This document shows, piece after piece, positions 1-8,288 of a DNA stretch of 64,000 nt. The notes under the pieces are model-generated. The model saw only the letters and a program-made list of their open reading frames with translations, did not search any database and was not told the DNA's origin. How positions within the stretch are numbered: the stretch's first letter is position 1; each line of letters begins with the position of its first letter. Origin of the DNA: Planctomycetota bacterium (GTDB lineage Bacteria > Planctomycetota > UBA1135 > GCA-002686595); assembly GCA_016714045.1 (NCBI GenBank), contig JADJNY010000008.1, positions 186,001 to 250,000 on the forward strand, written 5' to 3'. The position numbers and the translations under genes were made by a program.

Positions 1-1356
1 CTGCTCCCGCCGGGCAAGGCGTGGAACGAGGTCGCGTTCGTGGACCTTCTCCCGCGCGTCGAGAAGCTCGCCGCGTCGAAGACGGCGCTCGTGCCGACGC
101 TCGCGCTCCACGCCGCGCAGGTCCTCCAGCCGAAAGCGGACGCGCCCGAGCTCCCGCACCTCGGCCCGCTCTACGTGCAGCTGTGGATCGCGGACGCCGA
201 GCAGCGCCGACGCGTGTTCACCGGCGAGAACGGGCTCGAGCTCCAGAAGGCCGGCGTCGCGGCGCTCGGTCTGCAGCAGGAGCTCGTCAAGGCGGTGTGG
301 GAGCGCAAGGGCCGGCTCGTGCCGGGCAGCGCGAGCCCGCGACCGTGGCTCTTCCCCGGACGCGCGCTCGTCGAGGAGCTCGTGCTGTGGGGCCGCGCGG
401 GGATCGCCGCGCCCGACGTCGTGCGCGCCGCCACGTCGGGCGCCGCGGAGCTGCTCGGGCTCCCGGACCGCGGCACGATCGCGCCGGGGAAGATCGCGGA
501 CCTCGTGTTCTACGCTGGCGATCCCGAGCGCGAGCTCGCGACGCTGCGCGATCCGCGCCTCGTCGTGCTGCGCGGGCGCGTATTCGACCGCGCCGCGCTC
601 GACGAGCTCGTCCTCGATCTGAAGACGAAGCAGGTCGCCGCTCAGCAGCGCGCGTTCGGCAAGGACGAGCTCCCGCTCGATCCGCCGCCGACGCCCGAAG
701 GCGTCGTGCTCGCTCGTGGCGCGGTCGTGCAGCGCGTGCTCGGGATGCGCGCGACGATCGAGCGGTGGGCCGTCGTGCGCGGCGCGGACGGTGCCTTCAC
801 GTACGCGACGCACATGCGCACGTTCGGCGGCATCGCGAAGGCCGACACGGACCTCGTGCTGTCGCAGACCGTGCGCGACGATCGACTCGTGCAGTTCAGG
901 CTCACCGTGAAGAGCGGTCCGCTCGAGGTCGTGACGAAGGGCCTCGCCGTGGCGAACGTCTTCAATGTCGAGCGCCGCGCGAACGGGCAGTTCGTCGGGA
1001 ACGTGCCCGTGAAGGACAAGCTCGTGCTGGTCGACGTCGGGAGCGTGCTCGCTCCGCTGCAGGCCGCGCACCACGCGCGCGAGGGGAACTTCAAGGCGCT
1101 CTTCTTCGACGACTACGAGCCCGCGGTCGGGCCGTGGGAGTTCCGCGTCGACGACAAGGGCACGCTGCTCCTCCGCACGCACTCGGGCTTCCTCGCCGCG
1201 TCGATCGGCGCCGACGGAGTCCCGACGCAGGTGCGGCGCGAGCAGGGCCGCGGCATCGCGGAGTTCGAGTTCGCGGGGAACGAGCTCCCGGCCGGGCCGT
1301 GGCCGATCCCTGCGGAGAACCGGATCCCGTCGAAGCCCGCGGCGCAGCCGCGTTGA
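1..1356 (+). CDS. Amidohydrolase-like protein with C-terminal beta-rich domain, 5'-truncated by window edge
   Basis: The frame is open from base 1, so the true start lies upstream; the GTG at 40 is only an internal codon. The first 200 or so visible residues match the C-terminal half of the imidazolonepropionase-type amidohydrolase family, ending in the typical segment GTIAPGKIADLVFYAGDP. Where the family usually has GTD (metal-binding Asp) followed by an HG pair, this protein reads LVPGSASPRPW and PGRALVEEL, so the usual metal ligands in this part seem to be missing. About 200 further residues form a beta-rich extension that I do not recognise. It may be a non-catalytic or divergent relative. 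Family assignment is fairly safe; substrate is unknown. Confidence 0.7.
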   Translation: MLPPGKAWNEVAFVDLLPRVEKLAASKTALVPTLALHAAQVLQPKADAPELPHLGPLYVQLWIADAEQRRRVFTGENGLELQKAGVAALGLQQELVKAVWERKGRLVPGSASPRPWLFPGRALVEELVLWGRAGIAAPDVVRAATSGAAELLGLPDRGTIAPGKIADLVFYAGDPERELATLRDPRLVVLRGRVFDRAALDELVLDLKTKQVAAQQRAFGKDELPLDPPPTPEGVVLARGAVVQRVLGMRATIERWAVVRGADGAFTYATHMRTFGGIAKADTDLVLSQTVRDDRLVQFRLTVKSGPLEVVTKGLAVANVFNVERRANGQFVGNVPVKDKLVLVDVGSVLAPLQAAHHAREGNFKALFFDDYEPAVGPWEFRVDDKGTLLLRTHSGFLAASIGADGVPTQVRREQGRGIAEFEFAGNELPAGPWPIPAENRIPSKPAAQPR

Positions 1357-1502
1357 TCGCTGACGCCGGGGCGGCGGCGCGACGTGAGCGCAGACGCGCG
1401 CTGCGCGGACGCTCCCGCCCCGAGCCGCAGCCGTGCTTTGCCGATCGAATCGCTCGAGGCGCGAGCCCGCGCACGTCGTGTATCCTGCGCTGCTCGTCCC
1501 AC

Positions 1503-2720
1503 ATGCCCGACGCCGCACCGAGCCCCGCCCGCTTCGCCACGCCGATCAACGCCTCGGTGCCGCTCGCCCGGCCCGGCGAGTTCCGCCCGCTCGTGCTGCG
1601 TGACCTCGCGATCTGGCCGCCGGTCGTGCTCGCGCCGATGGCGGGCGTCACGAACTACCCGTTCCGCGCGATGTGCCGCGAGCAGGGCGCCGGCCTCTAC
1701 GTCAGCGAGATGATCACGGCGCGCGGCTACCTGAACGGGAATCGCTTGACGCACCTGCTCGCGAGCTCGCGCGCGGACGAGACGCCGCGCTCGGTGCAGA
1801 TCTACGGGACGGAGCCGAAGGACGTCGCGGAGATGGCGCGGGCGCTCGTCGACCAGGGCGTGCACCACCTCGACATGAACTTCGGTTGCCCCGTGCCGAA
1901 GGTGACGCGCAACGGCGGCGGCAGCGCGATCCCGCTCAAGCCGAAGCTGCTCGCGCGCATCGTGCGCGCGGGCGTCGAGGGCGCGGGCAGGGTGCCGTTC
2001 ACGATCAAGGTGCGCATGGGCATCGACGACACGCTGATCACCTACCTCGACGCGGGCCGCGTCGCAGAAGAGGAAGGCGCCGCCGCGATCGGCCTGCACT
2101 CGCGTACGGCGGCGCAGCTCTATTCGGGCGAAGCGCGGTGGGACGCGATCGGGCGGTTGAAGCAGCACGTCTCCATCCCCGTGCTCGGGAACGGCGACGT
2201 GTGGGAGTGCTTCGACGCGCTGCGGATGATGCGCACGACCGGCTGCGACGCGGTGATCGTCGGGCGTGGATGTCTCGGACGGCCGTGGCTCTTCCGCGAG
2301 CTCGCCGACGTGTTCGACGGACGCGAACCGGCGCCGCCGCCGAAGCTCGGGGCGATCGTCGCGATCATGACGGACCACGCGCGGCGCCTGTGCGAGTTCT
2401 TCGGGCCCGACACGGGCATGCGCCAGATGCGCAAGTGGTGCGCGTGGTACACGAAAGGCTTCCGCGGCTCGTCGGCGGTGCGCGAGGAACTCGTGCGCGT
2501 CACGACGATCGAAGCGATGCTGCAAGCGCTCGCGAAGCTCGACGTGGACGAGCCGTTCCCGCTCAGCGGGCTGCGCGCGCACCGCGGCAAGGCGGGCCGC
2601 GCGCAGGAGAAGGTCGCGCTGCCGCAGGGCTACCTCGAGCACTTGGACGACGACACGCCGCCCTGCGGCGCGCTCGCGGACGACGACTCAGGCCTCGAAG
2701 ACGCGCTGAACGGCGGGTGA
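1503..2720 (+). CDS. dus: tRNA-dihydrouridine synthase (DusB-like)
   Basis: A 405-aa flavoenzyme that reduces uridine to dihydrouridine in the D-loop of tRNA using FMN and NADPH. The TIM-barrel opens with APMAGVTNYPFR (about residues 44-55). The catalytic cysteine is C129 in MNFGCPVPKV, and the tRNA/FMN-binding HSRTAAQLYSGEARW begins at H199. The ATG at 1503 is preceded by a -10-like TATCCT at 1481-1486, giving a leader of about 10 bases. The same frame is open far upstream, but that part is low-complexity Arg/Ala shadow of the preceding gene. A C-terminal acidic tail of about 30 residues follows the usual domain. Which Dus subfamily it belongs to is less certain than the activity. Confidence 0.93.
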   Translation: MPDAAPSPARFATPINASVPLARPGEFRPLVLRDLAIWPPVVLAPMAGVTNYPFRAMCREQGAGLYVSEMITARGYLNGNRLTHLLASSRADETPRSVQIYGTEPKDVAEMARALVDQGVHHLDMNFGCPVPKVTRNGGGSAIPLKPKLLARIVRAGVEGAGRVPFTIKVRMGIDDTLITYLDAGRVAEEEGAAAIGLHSRTAAQLYSGEARWDAIGRLKQHVSIPVLGNGDVWECFDALRMMRTTGCDAVIVGRGCLGRPWLFRELADVFDGREPAPPPKLGAIVAIMTDHARRLCEFFGPDTGMRQMRKWCAWYTKGFRGSSAVREELVRVTTIEAMLQALAKLDVDEPFPLSGLRAHRGKAGRAQEKVALPQGYLEHLDDDTPPCGALADDDSGLEDALNGG

Positions 2721-2769
2721 GTCACTCGACGTCGGCGGGCGAGCGTCGCGTCCTCGGCCGCGAAGGCGC

Positions 2770-3450
2770 TCAGATCGGGTGCACGATCCACAGCGCGCCG
2801 ACCGCGAGGCTCGCGGCGCTCGCGACGACGACGGCCGCGCGCGCGCGGCGCGGCGAGCTCGACGGCGCGCTCCAGCCGATCGCGGCGGCGACGCCGGTGA
2901 CGGCGGCGAGACACGCGAGCGCGTAGCCCGCGAGGTACGTCGCGGGGAGCAGCGCGCCAGGCAGGGCGAGCGCGGGGAGCACGGCGAAGAGGTGCGACAG
3001 GCCCGCGGCGCCGTGCAGCAGGCCGATCGCGAACGCGGCGTGCGGGTGACGCGCGTGCTCGCGACCGAGGAGGCGCCCGCTGAAGTGGAGGTGCGCGTGC
3101 TCCAACCCGTCGTGCGCGTGCGGGTGGACGTGGACGCGCGTTCGCAAGGCCGCGTGGAGCCCGAACGCGCCGACGACGCACAGGACGACGCCGACGGCGC
3201 GCTCGGAGAACGCCGGGAGCGCGTCCTCGACGCCGGGGAGCGCCGCGCGCAGCGCGAGCACGATCACCGCGCCGAGCAAGGCCCCCGCGGCGTGGCCGAG
3301 GCCCCACGCGACGCCGACGCGCCAGGCGCCGCGGCCCGCGCGCGCGGCGAAGGGTGCCACGCCTGCGAGGTGGTCGGGGCCCGCGAGCGCGTGCAGCGCT
3401 CCGGCGCCGAGGCCGGCGGAGAGCACGAGCAGCGTGTTCGCGGTTGCCAT
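2770..3450 (-). CDS. UreH/NicO-like nickel or cobalt permease
   Basis: A 226-aa integral membrane protein with about six hydrophobic segments. Near the N-terminus it has HALAGPDHLAGVAPF, the H-x(3)-GPDHL signature of UreH-type and related nickel/cobalt transporters. A central His-rich loop (HVHPHAHDGLEHAHLHF) is likely cytoplasmic metal-sensing or metal-donating sequence, and a second HGAAGLSH motif follows. The start at 3450 was chosen because the open frame upstream is Arg/Ala-rich shadow. The gene stands alone and converges on dus. No urease or hydrogenase genes are nearby, so the metal is inferred from family only. Confidence 0.8.
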   Translation of the reverse strand: MATANTLLVLSAGLGAGALHALAGPDHLAGVAPFAARAGRGAWRVGVAWGLGHAAGALLGAVIVLALRAALPGVEDALPAFSERAVGVVLCVVGAFGLHAALRTRVHVHPHAHDGLEHAHLHFSGRLLGREHARHPHAAFAIGLLHGAAGLSHLFAVLPALALPGALLPATYLAGYALACLAAVTGVAAAIGWSAPSSSPRRARAAVVVASAASLAVGALWIVHPI

Positions 3451-3539
3451 GCGCGGAGGATGCCAAGCGCGGGCGGCGGACGAAAGCTCGCGCTGTCCGA
3501 TTGCTCGAGCGCGATGGACGCGCGAGCATGCGCGCTCGC

Positions 3540-4922
3540 ATGGAGCGCGAGAACGAGATCGTGGTCGTGGGCGCCGGCGCCGCGGGGCTGTGGGCCGCGT
3601 GGCGCGCGGCGGAGCTCGGCCGGCGCGTCCTCCTCGTCGAGAAGACGCCGCGCGCGGGCACGAAGATCCTCGCGAGCGGCGGGACGCACTGCAACCTGAC
3701 GACGACGCTCGACGCGCGCGCCGCGGCGGAGCTCTTCGGGCCCGACGGAGCGCGCTTCCTCGCGCCCGCGTTCCGCGCGCTGCCGCCCGCGCTCGTGCGC
3801 GAGCAGTTCCATGCACTCGGCGTCGAGACCGTCGAGGCGCCGCTCGAGAAGATCTTCCCGAAGAGCGGCCGCGCGCGCGACGTGCGCGACGCGCTCGAGC
3901 GCGCGGCGCGCGAGCGGGGCGTCGAGTTCGTGTTCGACGCGTCCGTCGCGCGGGTCGTGCCGCGCGGCGCGCGCGCGGCGCACGCCGTGACGTCGTCGAG
4001 CGCGCCGTCGAACGCGCCGGCGCATGGGCCGGCCACCGCCGCGAAGGCGGCGACGATCTCGTCCTCGAGCGCGAGCGCCGAAGGCTGGCGCGTCGAGCTC
4101 GCCGACGGAACGGCGCTCGACGCGGAGCGCGTCGTGCTCGCGCCGGGCGGGCGGAGCTACGCGAAGAGCGGCACGACCGGCGACGGCTACGCGTGGCTCG
4201 CGGAGCTCGACCTCTCCGTGATCGAGCCCGCGCCGGCGCTCGTGCCGCTCGAGAGCGACGCGCCGTGGGTGCACGCGCTCGCGGGCATCGCGCTCCCCGA
4301 CGTCGAGGCGAAGCTCGTCGACGCGGAGGGCCGCGCGCACGGAAGACGCCGGCGGCCCGTGCTCTTCACGCACAAGGGCGTGTCGGGGCCGGGCGCGATG
4401 GACGTGTCGGCGCCGGTCGGCCGCGCGGAGGTCTTGGCGCGAAGACGGGGCCAGCGATGTCCGCCCTTTCAACTGCTCGTCGACCTGGCCCCCGACCTCG
4501 ACCGCGAAGCGCTGCGCGCGCTGCTCATCGAGGGCGCGTCGCGTCCGGGGGCACCCTCGCTCGCGCGCGTGCTCCCGTTCGACGTGCCGAAACGTGTCCT
4601 GGAGCGCGTCGCGCTGCAGGCGAAACTCCCCGCCGGCGAGCTGCGCCTGAACGGGCTCGACAAGGCGCGCCGGCACGCGCTCGTCGAGGCGCTGAAGGCC
4701 TTCGCGCTCCCGATCTCGGGCACGACGGGCTTCGACCACGCGGAGGTCACCGCGGGCGGCCTCGCGTTGTCGCACCTCGACAAGGGGACTATGGAGGTGA
4801 AAGGTCGCCCGGGCCTCTTCGTGTGCGGCGAACTGCTCGACCTGCAAGGCCCGATCGGCGGCCTGAACTTCCAAGCGGCGTTCGCGACGGCCGAACTCGC
4901 GGCGCGCGCGCTCGCGCGGTGA
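3540..4922 (+). CDS. NAD(P)/FAD-dependent oxidoreductase of the BaiN/HI0933 family
   Basis: A 460-aa flavoprotein. The N-terminal dinucleotide-binding loop is VVVGAGAAGLWAAWRAAEL, followed by the family motif GGTHCNLTTT (usually GGRCNLTN) near residue 45. Mid-protein KGVSGPGAMDVSA and C-terminal GGLNFQAAFATAELAARAL complete the HI0933-like fold. An Ala/Ser-rich insert of about 25 residues lies before the second FAD segment. Starts at 3528 and 3540 are both in frame; 3540 is preferred because it places the GxGxxG loop at the usual distance from the N-terminus. Family members include bile-acid reductases, but many have no known substrate, and none can be assigned here. Confidence 0.85.
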   Translation: MERENEIVVVGAGAAGLWAAWRAAELGRRVLLVEKTPRAGTKILASGGTHCNLTTTLDARAAAELFGPDGARFLAPAFRALPPALVREQFHALGVETVEAPLEKIFPKSGRARDVRDALERAARERGVEFVFDASVARVVPRGARAAHAVTSSSAPSNAPAHGPATAAKAATISSSSASAEGWRVELADGTALDAERVVLAPGGRSYAKSGTTGDGYAWLAELDLSVIEPAPALVPLESDAPWVHALAGIALPDVEAKLVDAEGRAHGRRRRPVLFTHKGVSGPGAMDVSAPVGRAEVLARRRGQRCPPFQLLVDLAPDLDREALRALLIEGASRPGAPSLARVLPFDVPKRVLERVALQAKLPAGELRLNGLDKARRHALVEALKAFALPISGTTGFDHAEVTAGGLALSHLDKGTMEVKGRPGLFVCGELLDLQGPIGGLNFQAAFATAELAARALAR

Positions 4923-4953
4923 GGCGAAGCACGCGGGCCGCGCGCTCCACCGA

Positions 4954-5415
4954 TCACGCCCCGTCCGGAATGTTCGGCTCGACGAGCTGCGCGAGGAGCG
5001 TGAGCGACTCCTGCCAGCCGGCGTAGCAGAACTCGACCGGGATCACGGACGGGATCCCCGTCTGTTCGATCGTGAGCTCCGTGCCGACGATCACGGGCTT
5101 CAGCGTGATCGTTACGCCCATCTCGCCCGCCAGGTTCGGGTCGTCGAACTTGTCCGTGTAGCGAATGCGCGTGTTCGGCACGAGCTCGCGGTACGTCCCG
5201 CCGAAGGTGTGCGTCGTCCCCGTGCCGAAGTTCGTGAACGACATGCGGTAGCTCCCGCCGACGCGCGCGTCCATCGCGTGGAGCTTCGCGGTGAACCCGT
5301 GCGGAGGGCTCCACTTCACCATCGCGTCGGGATCGAGGAACGCGCGGTAGACGCGCTCGGGCGGCGCGCGCAGCACGCGGTGGAGGCGGACGGTGTTGGC
5401 GGTGGGGGCGGTCAT
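4954..5415 (-). CDS. SRPBCC (AHSA1/START-like) family protein
   Basis: A 153-aa soluble protein. The opening segment VRLHRVLRAPPERVYRAFLDPDAMVKWSPPHGF is split here only for description: VRLHRVLRAPPERVYRAFLD (about residues 9-28) is the typical first strand and helix of the AHSA1/SRPBCC fold, and a Trp sits before the PP turn. The C-terminal helix begins near GWQESLTLLAQLV. These proteins form a hydrophobic ligand-binding cavity, and the ligand here is unknown. It converges on the flavoprotein gene with a 31-base gap. Stop and start are clear; a run of nine G on the plus strand lies about 30 bases upstream of the start. Confidence 0.85.
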   Translation of the reverse strand: MTAPTANTVRLHRVLRAPPERVYRAFLDPDAMVKWSPPHGFTAKLHAMDARVGGSYRMSFTNFGTGTTHTFGGTYRELVPNTRIRYTDKFDDPNLAGEMGVTITLKPVIVGTELTIEQTGIPSVIPVEFCYAGWQESLTLLAQLVEPNIPDGA

Positions 5416-5582
5416 GGCGAGTTTTTCTTTCGGGTCGAAGTGGGGGGGGGAGACGGGCCGCACGGACGCACGCCGCTCCGCGGCGCGACGGAAGCGCGCG
5501 GATCCTTCCTCTGGCTTACGCCGTCGAGGAGGCTCCGCGCGGTGAGGCGGGGGGCTCGCGCGCCGCGGCGCGCGGGCGCGCG

Positions 5583-6611
5583 TCAGACGCCGACGAGCTC
5601 CTTCTCCATCGCTTCGGAGTACTTCCCGTTGCGCGCCGCACCGTTCAGCTTCGCGCGCGTGATGAACGCCTTCTGTCCCGCGGCGACGTTCTTCGCGTCG
5701 CCCTTCCACGCCTTGAGCGCCTCGTCCTGCAGCGCGCGGCCGTAGCTGAACGACAGCTGCCACGGGTGCGCGCCCATCGCGTTCATCGCGTTCAGGTTGG
5801 CGGTCGCCTGCGGGCTCGTCTGGCCGCCCGACAAGAACACGATGCCCGGCACCGCGGCGGGAACGGTGCGGTTGAAGCACTTCACCGTCCACTCGGCCAC
5901 TTCCTTCGCCGTGTTCTGCTTCGGGCACGTCTTGCCCGCGATGACCATGTTCGGCTTGAGCAGCATGCCTTCGAGCAGGACGCCGTGGTCACAGAGCGCC
6001 GTGAAGACCTCGCACAAGGTCTCCTCGGTGACCTCGTAGCAGCGCTCGATCGAATTCGACCAGTCCATGAGCACCTCGGGCTCGACGATCGGCACGATGC
6101 CCTGCTCCTGGCACAACGCCGCGTAGATCGCGAGCTGGTGCGCGTTGTCGACGACGCAGTGCCGCGTCGGGAGCTTCTCGCCGATCGTGATCACCGCGCG
6201 CCACTTCGCGAAGCGTGCGCCGAGCTTCTTGTACTCGACCAGGCGCTCGCGCAGCCCGTCGAGGCCCTGCGTCCGCTTCTCCTCGGGCGAGTTGGGCAGC
6301 GCGACGGCGCCCGTGTCGACCTTGATGCCCGGGATCGAGCCCGCCTTCGCGAGCACCTCGGGGAACGGCGTCCCCGCGAGCGACTTCTGCTTGATCGTCT
6401 CGTCGTAGAGGATCACGCCGCTGATGAAGTCGCCGAAGCCCTTCGTCGTGAAGAGCAGGTCGCGGTACGCGCGACGGTTCTCCTCGACGTTGGAGAGGCC
6501 GATCGACTTGAAGCGCTTCTCGATCGTGCCCGTGCTCTCGTCGGCGGCGAGGATGCCCTTGTTCGGCGCGACGAGCGCCTTCGCGGTCTGGATCAGTTCG
6601 TTCTGGTTCAT
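5583..6611 (-). CDS. Fructose-bisphosphate aldolase, class I (eukaryote-like)
   Basis: A 342-aa enzyme of glycolysis/gluconeogenesis that cleaves fructose-1,6-bisphosphate to DHAP and glyceraldehyde-3-phosphate through a Schiff base. The N-terminal signature KGILAADESTGTI (18-30) and the Schiff-base lysine K219 in MLLKPNMV are both present, with K136 in FAKWRAV and the PIVEPEVLMD segment (174-183) completing the active site. SGGQTS near residue 265 is the C1-phosphate loop. Length matches the classical class I enzyme, whereas many bacteria use only class II. The start codon is unambiguous; the gene appears to be transcribed alone or with the SRPBCC gene downstream (167-base gap). Confidence 0.95.
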   Translation of the reverse strand: MNQNELIQTAKALVAPNKGILAADESTGTIEKRFKSIGLSNVEENRRAYRDLLFTTKGFGDFISGVILYDETIKQKSLAGTPFPEVLAKAGSIPGIKVDTGAVALPNSPEEKRTQGLDGLRERLVEYKKLGARFAKWRAVITIGEKLPTRHCVVDNAHQLAIYAALCQEQGIVPIVEPEVLMDWSNSIERCYEVTEETLCEVFTALCDHGVLLEGMLLKPNMVIAGKTCPKQNTAKEVAEWTVKCFNRTVPAAVPGIVFLSGGQTSPQATANLNAMNAMGAHPWQLSFSYGRALQDEALKAWKGDAKNVAAGQKAFITRAKLNGAARNGKYSEAMEKELVGV

Positions 6612-6716
6612 GTTGGTGGTGGGGTTCGATGCCGCGCGCGGCGCGGCGGTGACGGGCCGCGCGCGTGCGCGGCGGGAGGTCGGATGCGCGTCGCGCGGAG
6701 CGGCGCGCGTGGGGGA

Positions 6717-7856
6717 TCAGCGCGGCGTCGGGGCCTTCTCCTTCGTCGCCGCGGCGAGTCGCGCATACGCGCCGAACTCGTCGAGCACGCGGCGCGCGGT
6801 CGCGCTCACGGCCTGGGCATCACGCGCGAGCGTGGCGTGTCGGTGGACGGCGCGTTGCCAGAGCTCCGGATCGGCGCGGACGGTCTTGGCCCAGTCCTCG
6901 AGGAACGCGCTCCACGCCTCCGCCTTCGGGAGCTTCACGGAGAGCGACTTCGGGTCCGAGGAGCTCGACTCCCACAGCGCGTGCAGGTTGTCGAGCGCGC
7001 CCTGGTAGCCGTCGCGCAGCACGGCGTCGCCTTCGAGCCACGCGCGCGCGAGCGCGCGCCGCAGGCCGCGGTGGTGGTGCGCCTTCTGGAAGAGCTCGCC
7101 GAGCGTGTCGTAGAGCGACTGCTGCCGGGTCACGGGCGCCACCCAGCGCTTCCAGTCGCCGAGCACGTCGTGCACGATCCCGAGCGTGTCCACGTCCGGC
7201 ATCTCGATCTCGGCGCCGCTCGTCCACGCGTCGTAAAGCGTGAGGCCGGGGTGCACTCCGCCCGCGCGGTCGGTGTACGCGTGCGCGAACGCGGCGAGCG
7301 TCGTCTGCTGAGCGCCGTCGTCGAGCGCGCGCTCGATCACCGCCTCGGCGAGGTCGTGGTCGGGCGGAGCGCCGAGTAGCGCGTTGTCGAACACTCGGGC
7401 CGGCGCGTCCCAGTCGCTCGCGCGGCGCAGGGTGCGCGTCGCCGGGTCGTAGCTCCACGCGCGCCGCGCCGGCGCGTCCGGCGCCTTGGCGGCGACCGCG
7501 CGCTGGAGCTCGCGCACGGACGCATCCGTCGCGGGCAGGAGGCGGCGCGGGATCGGCTGCGCCGGCGCGTGCACCGTCGGGTCGTACCAGGCGATCGGCG
7601 CGGGCTCGGGGAAGAGCGACGGGTGCTGCTCGAGGAGCCCGCGCGCGTACCCGACCAGGCCCTGCTGGAACGTGCCGAGGTGCTCGCACTCGAGGCGCAG
7701 GTAGGCGACCGCGTCCTGCTGCTCGGCCGGGGTGAGGCACGCCCAGGCGGCGCGGGCGCGATCGAGCTCGCGCGACTCGTCGCCGGCGAGCGCTCCCTCC
7801 GGCCGGGGGCCGGGCGCGAACGCGGCCGCGACGAGGAGGGCGGGTCCGAGCAGCAT
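6717..7856 (-). CDS. Secreted protein of unknown function
   Basis: A predicted 379-aa protein with an N-terminal signal-like stretch (LLGPALLVAAAFAPGP) and no domain I recognise. The body is alpha-helix-rich with many Trp and Asp residues. It contains no lipobox. The ATG at 7856 was chosen because it begins the hydrophobic segment; the frame continues upstream without conserved character. It lies 105 bases upstream of the aldolase gene on the same strand and so could be co-transcribed with it. Coding status rests on consistent third-position GC bias and a full-length open frame. Confidence 0.6.
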   Translation of the reverse strand: MLLGPALLVAAAFAPGPRPEGALAGDESRELDRARAAWACLTPAEQQDAVAYLRLECEHLGTFQQGLVGYARGLLEQHPSLFPEPAPIAWYDPTVHAPAQPIPRRLLPATDASVRELQRAVAAKAPDAPARRAWSYDPATRTLRRASDWDAPARVFDNALLGAPPDHDLAEAVIERALDDGAQQTTLAAFAHAYTDRAGGVHPGLTLYDAWTSGAEIEMPDVDTLGIVHDVLGDWKRWVAPVTRQQSLYDTLGELFQKAHHHRGLRRALARAWLEGDAVLRDGYQGALDNLHALWESSSSDPKSLSVKLPKAEAWSAFLEDWAKTVRADPELWQRAVHRHATLARDAQAVSATARRVLDEFGAYARLAAATKEKAPTPR

Positions 7857-8288
7857 GATGCGCCAGGATGCCACGCTCCGTGCCTCGTCGAAAGCACTCG
7901 GTCTTCGCGGGAGGGCGGCGCAGGGATGCGGAGTGCCAGGCGGTGGGCGCGGACCGGTCCGACGCGGCGGACCCGGAGAAAAGAACAGGGGGCGGGTCCG
8001 GGAGAGGACACGCCCCCTGAGGTGGCAAGGCCGGGTGGGTTTGGGGGGACCCTCACCCCACCGGCAGGCTCGACCAATCGGTTGGTCACGGATCCGGCCT
8101 TCCCCGCGCGGGAGCACCAGTCACGCCTCCTCCGGGGATTCTCGCGCGCCGCAGTCACCGCAAGTCTTGCGGCGCTCCCCGGTCCCTAGGGCCGAGTGAG
8201 GTCGTCGGCGCTCCCGGAAGGTCGGGTCCGTTCGAACCAGGGAACTGTACCCGGGCCTCGCGGAGCCGGACGCCCGATTTGCGATTTC
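7857..8288. other. 432-base intergenic region with inverted repeats, no gene seen
   Basis: No convincing ORF, tRNA, SRP RNA or RNase P RNA is visible on either strand. Two inverted repeats stand out. CGGACCCG at 7968-7975 pairs with CGGGTCCG at 7993-8000 across a 17-base loop, and CCGCAAG/CTTGCGG forms a near-palindrome at 8158-8172. The first could be a terminator for pcnB or part of the 5' leader of the secreted-protein gene; no T-run follows it on the minus strand. The region therefore separates two minus-strand transcription units without an assignable function. Confidence 0.4.

Noticed and set aside
21..1502. Upstream part of the 899-codon frame containing dus
   Set aside because: Low-complexity Arg/Ala frame overlapping the amidohydrolase-like gene; only the part from 1503 has family motifs.
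7857..8288. A small ORF or ncRNA between pcnB and the secreted-protein gene
   Set aside because: ORFs here lack start context and protein-like composition; only inverted repeats can be supported.
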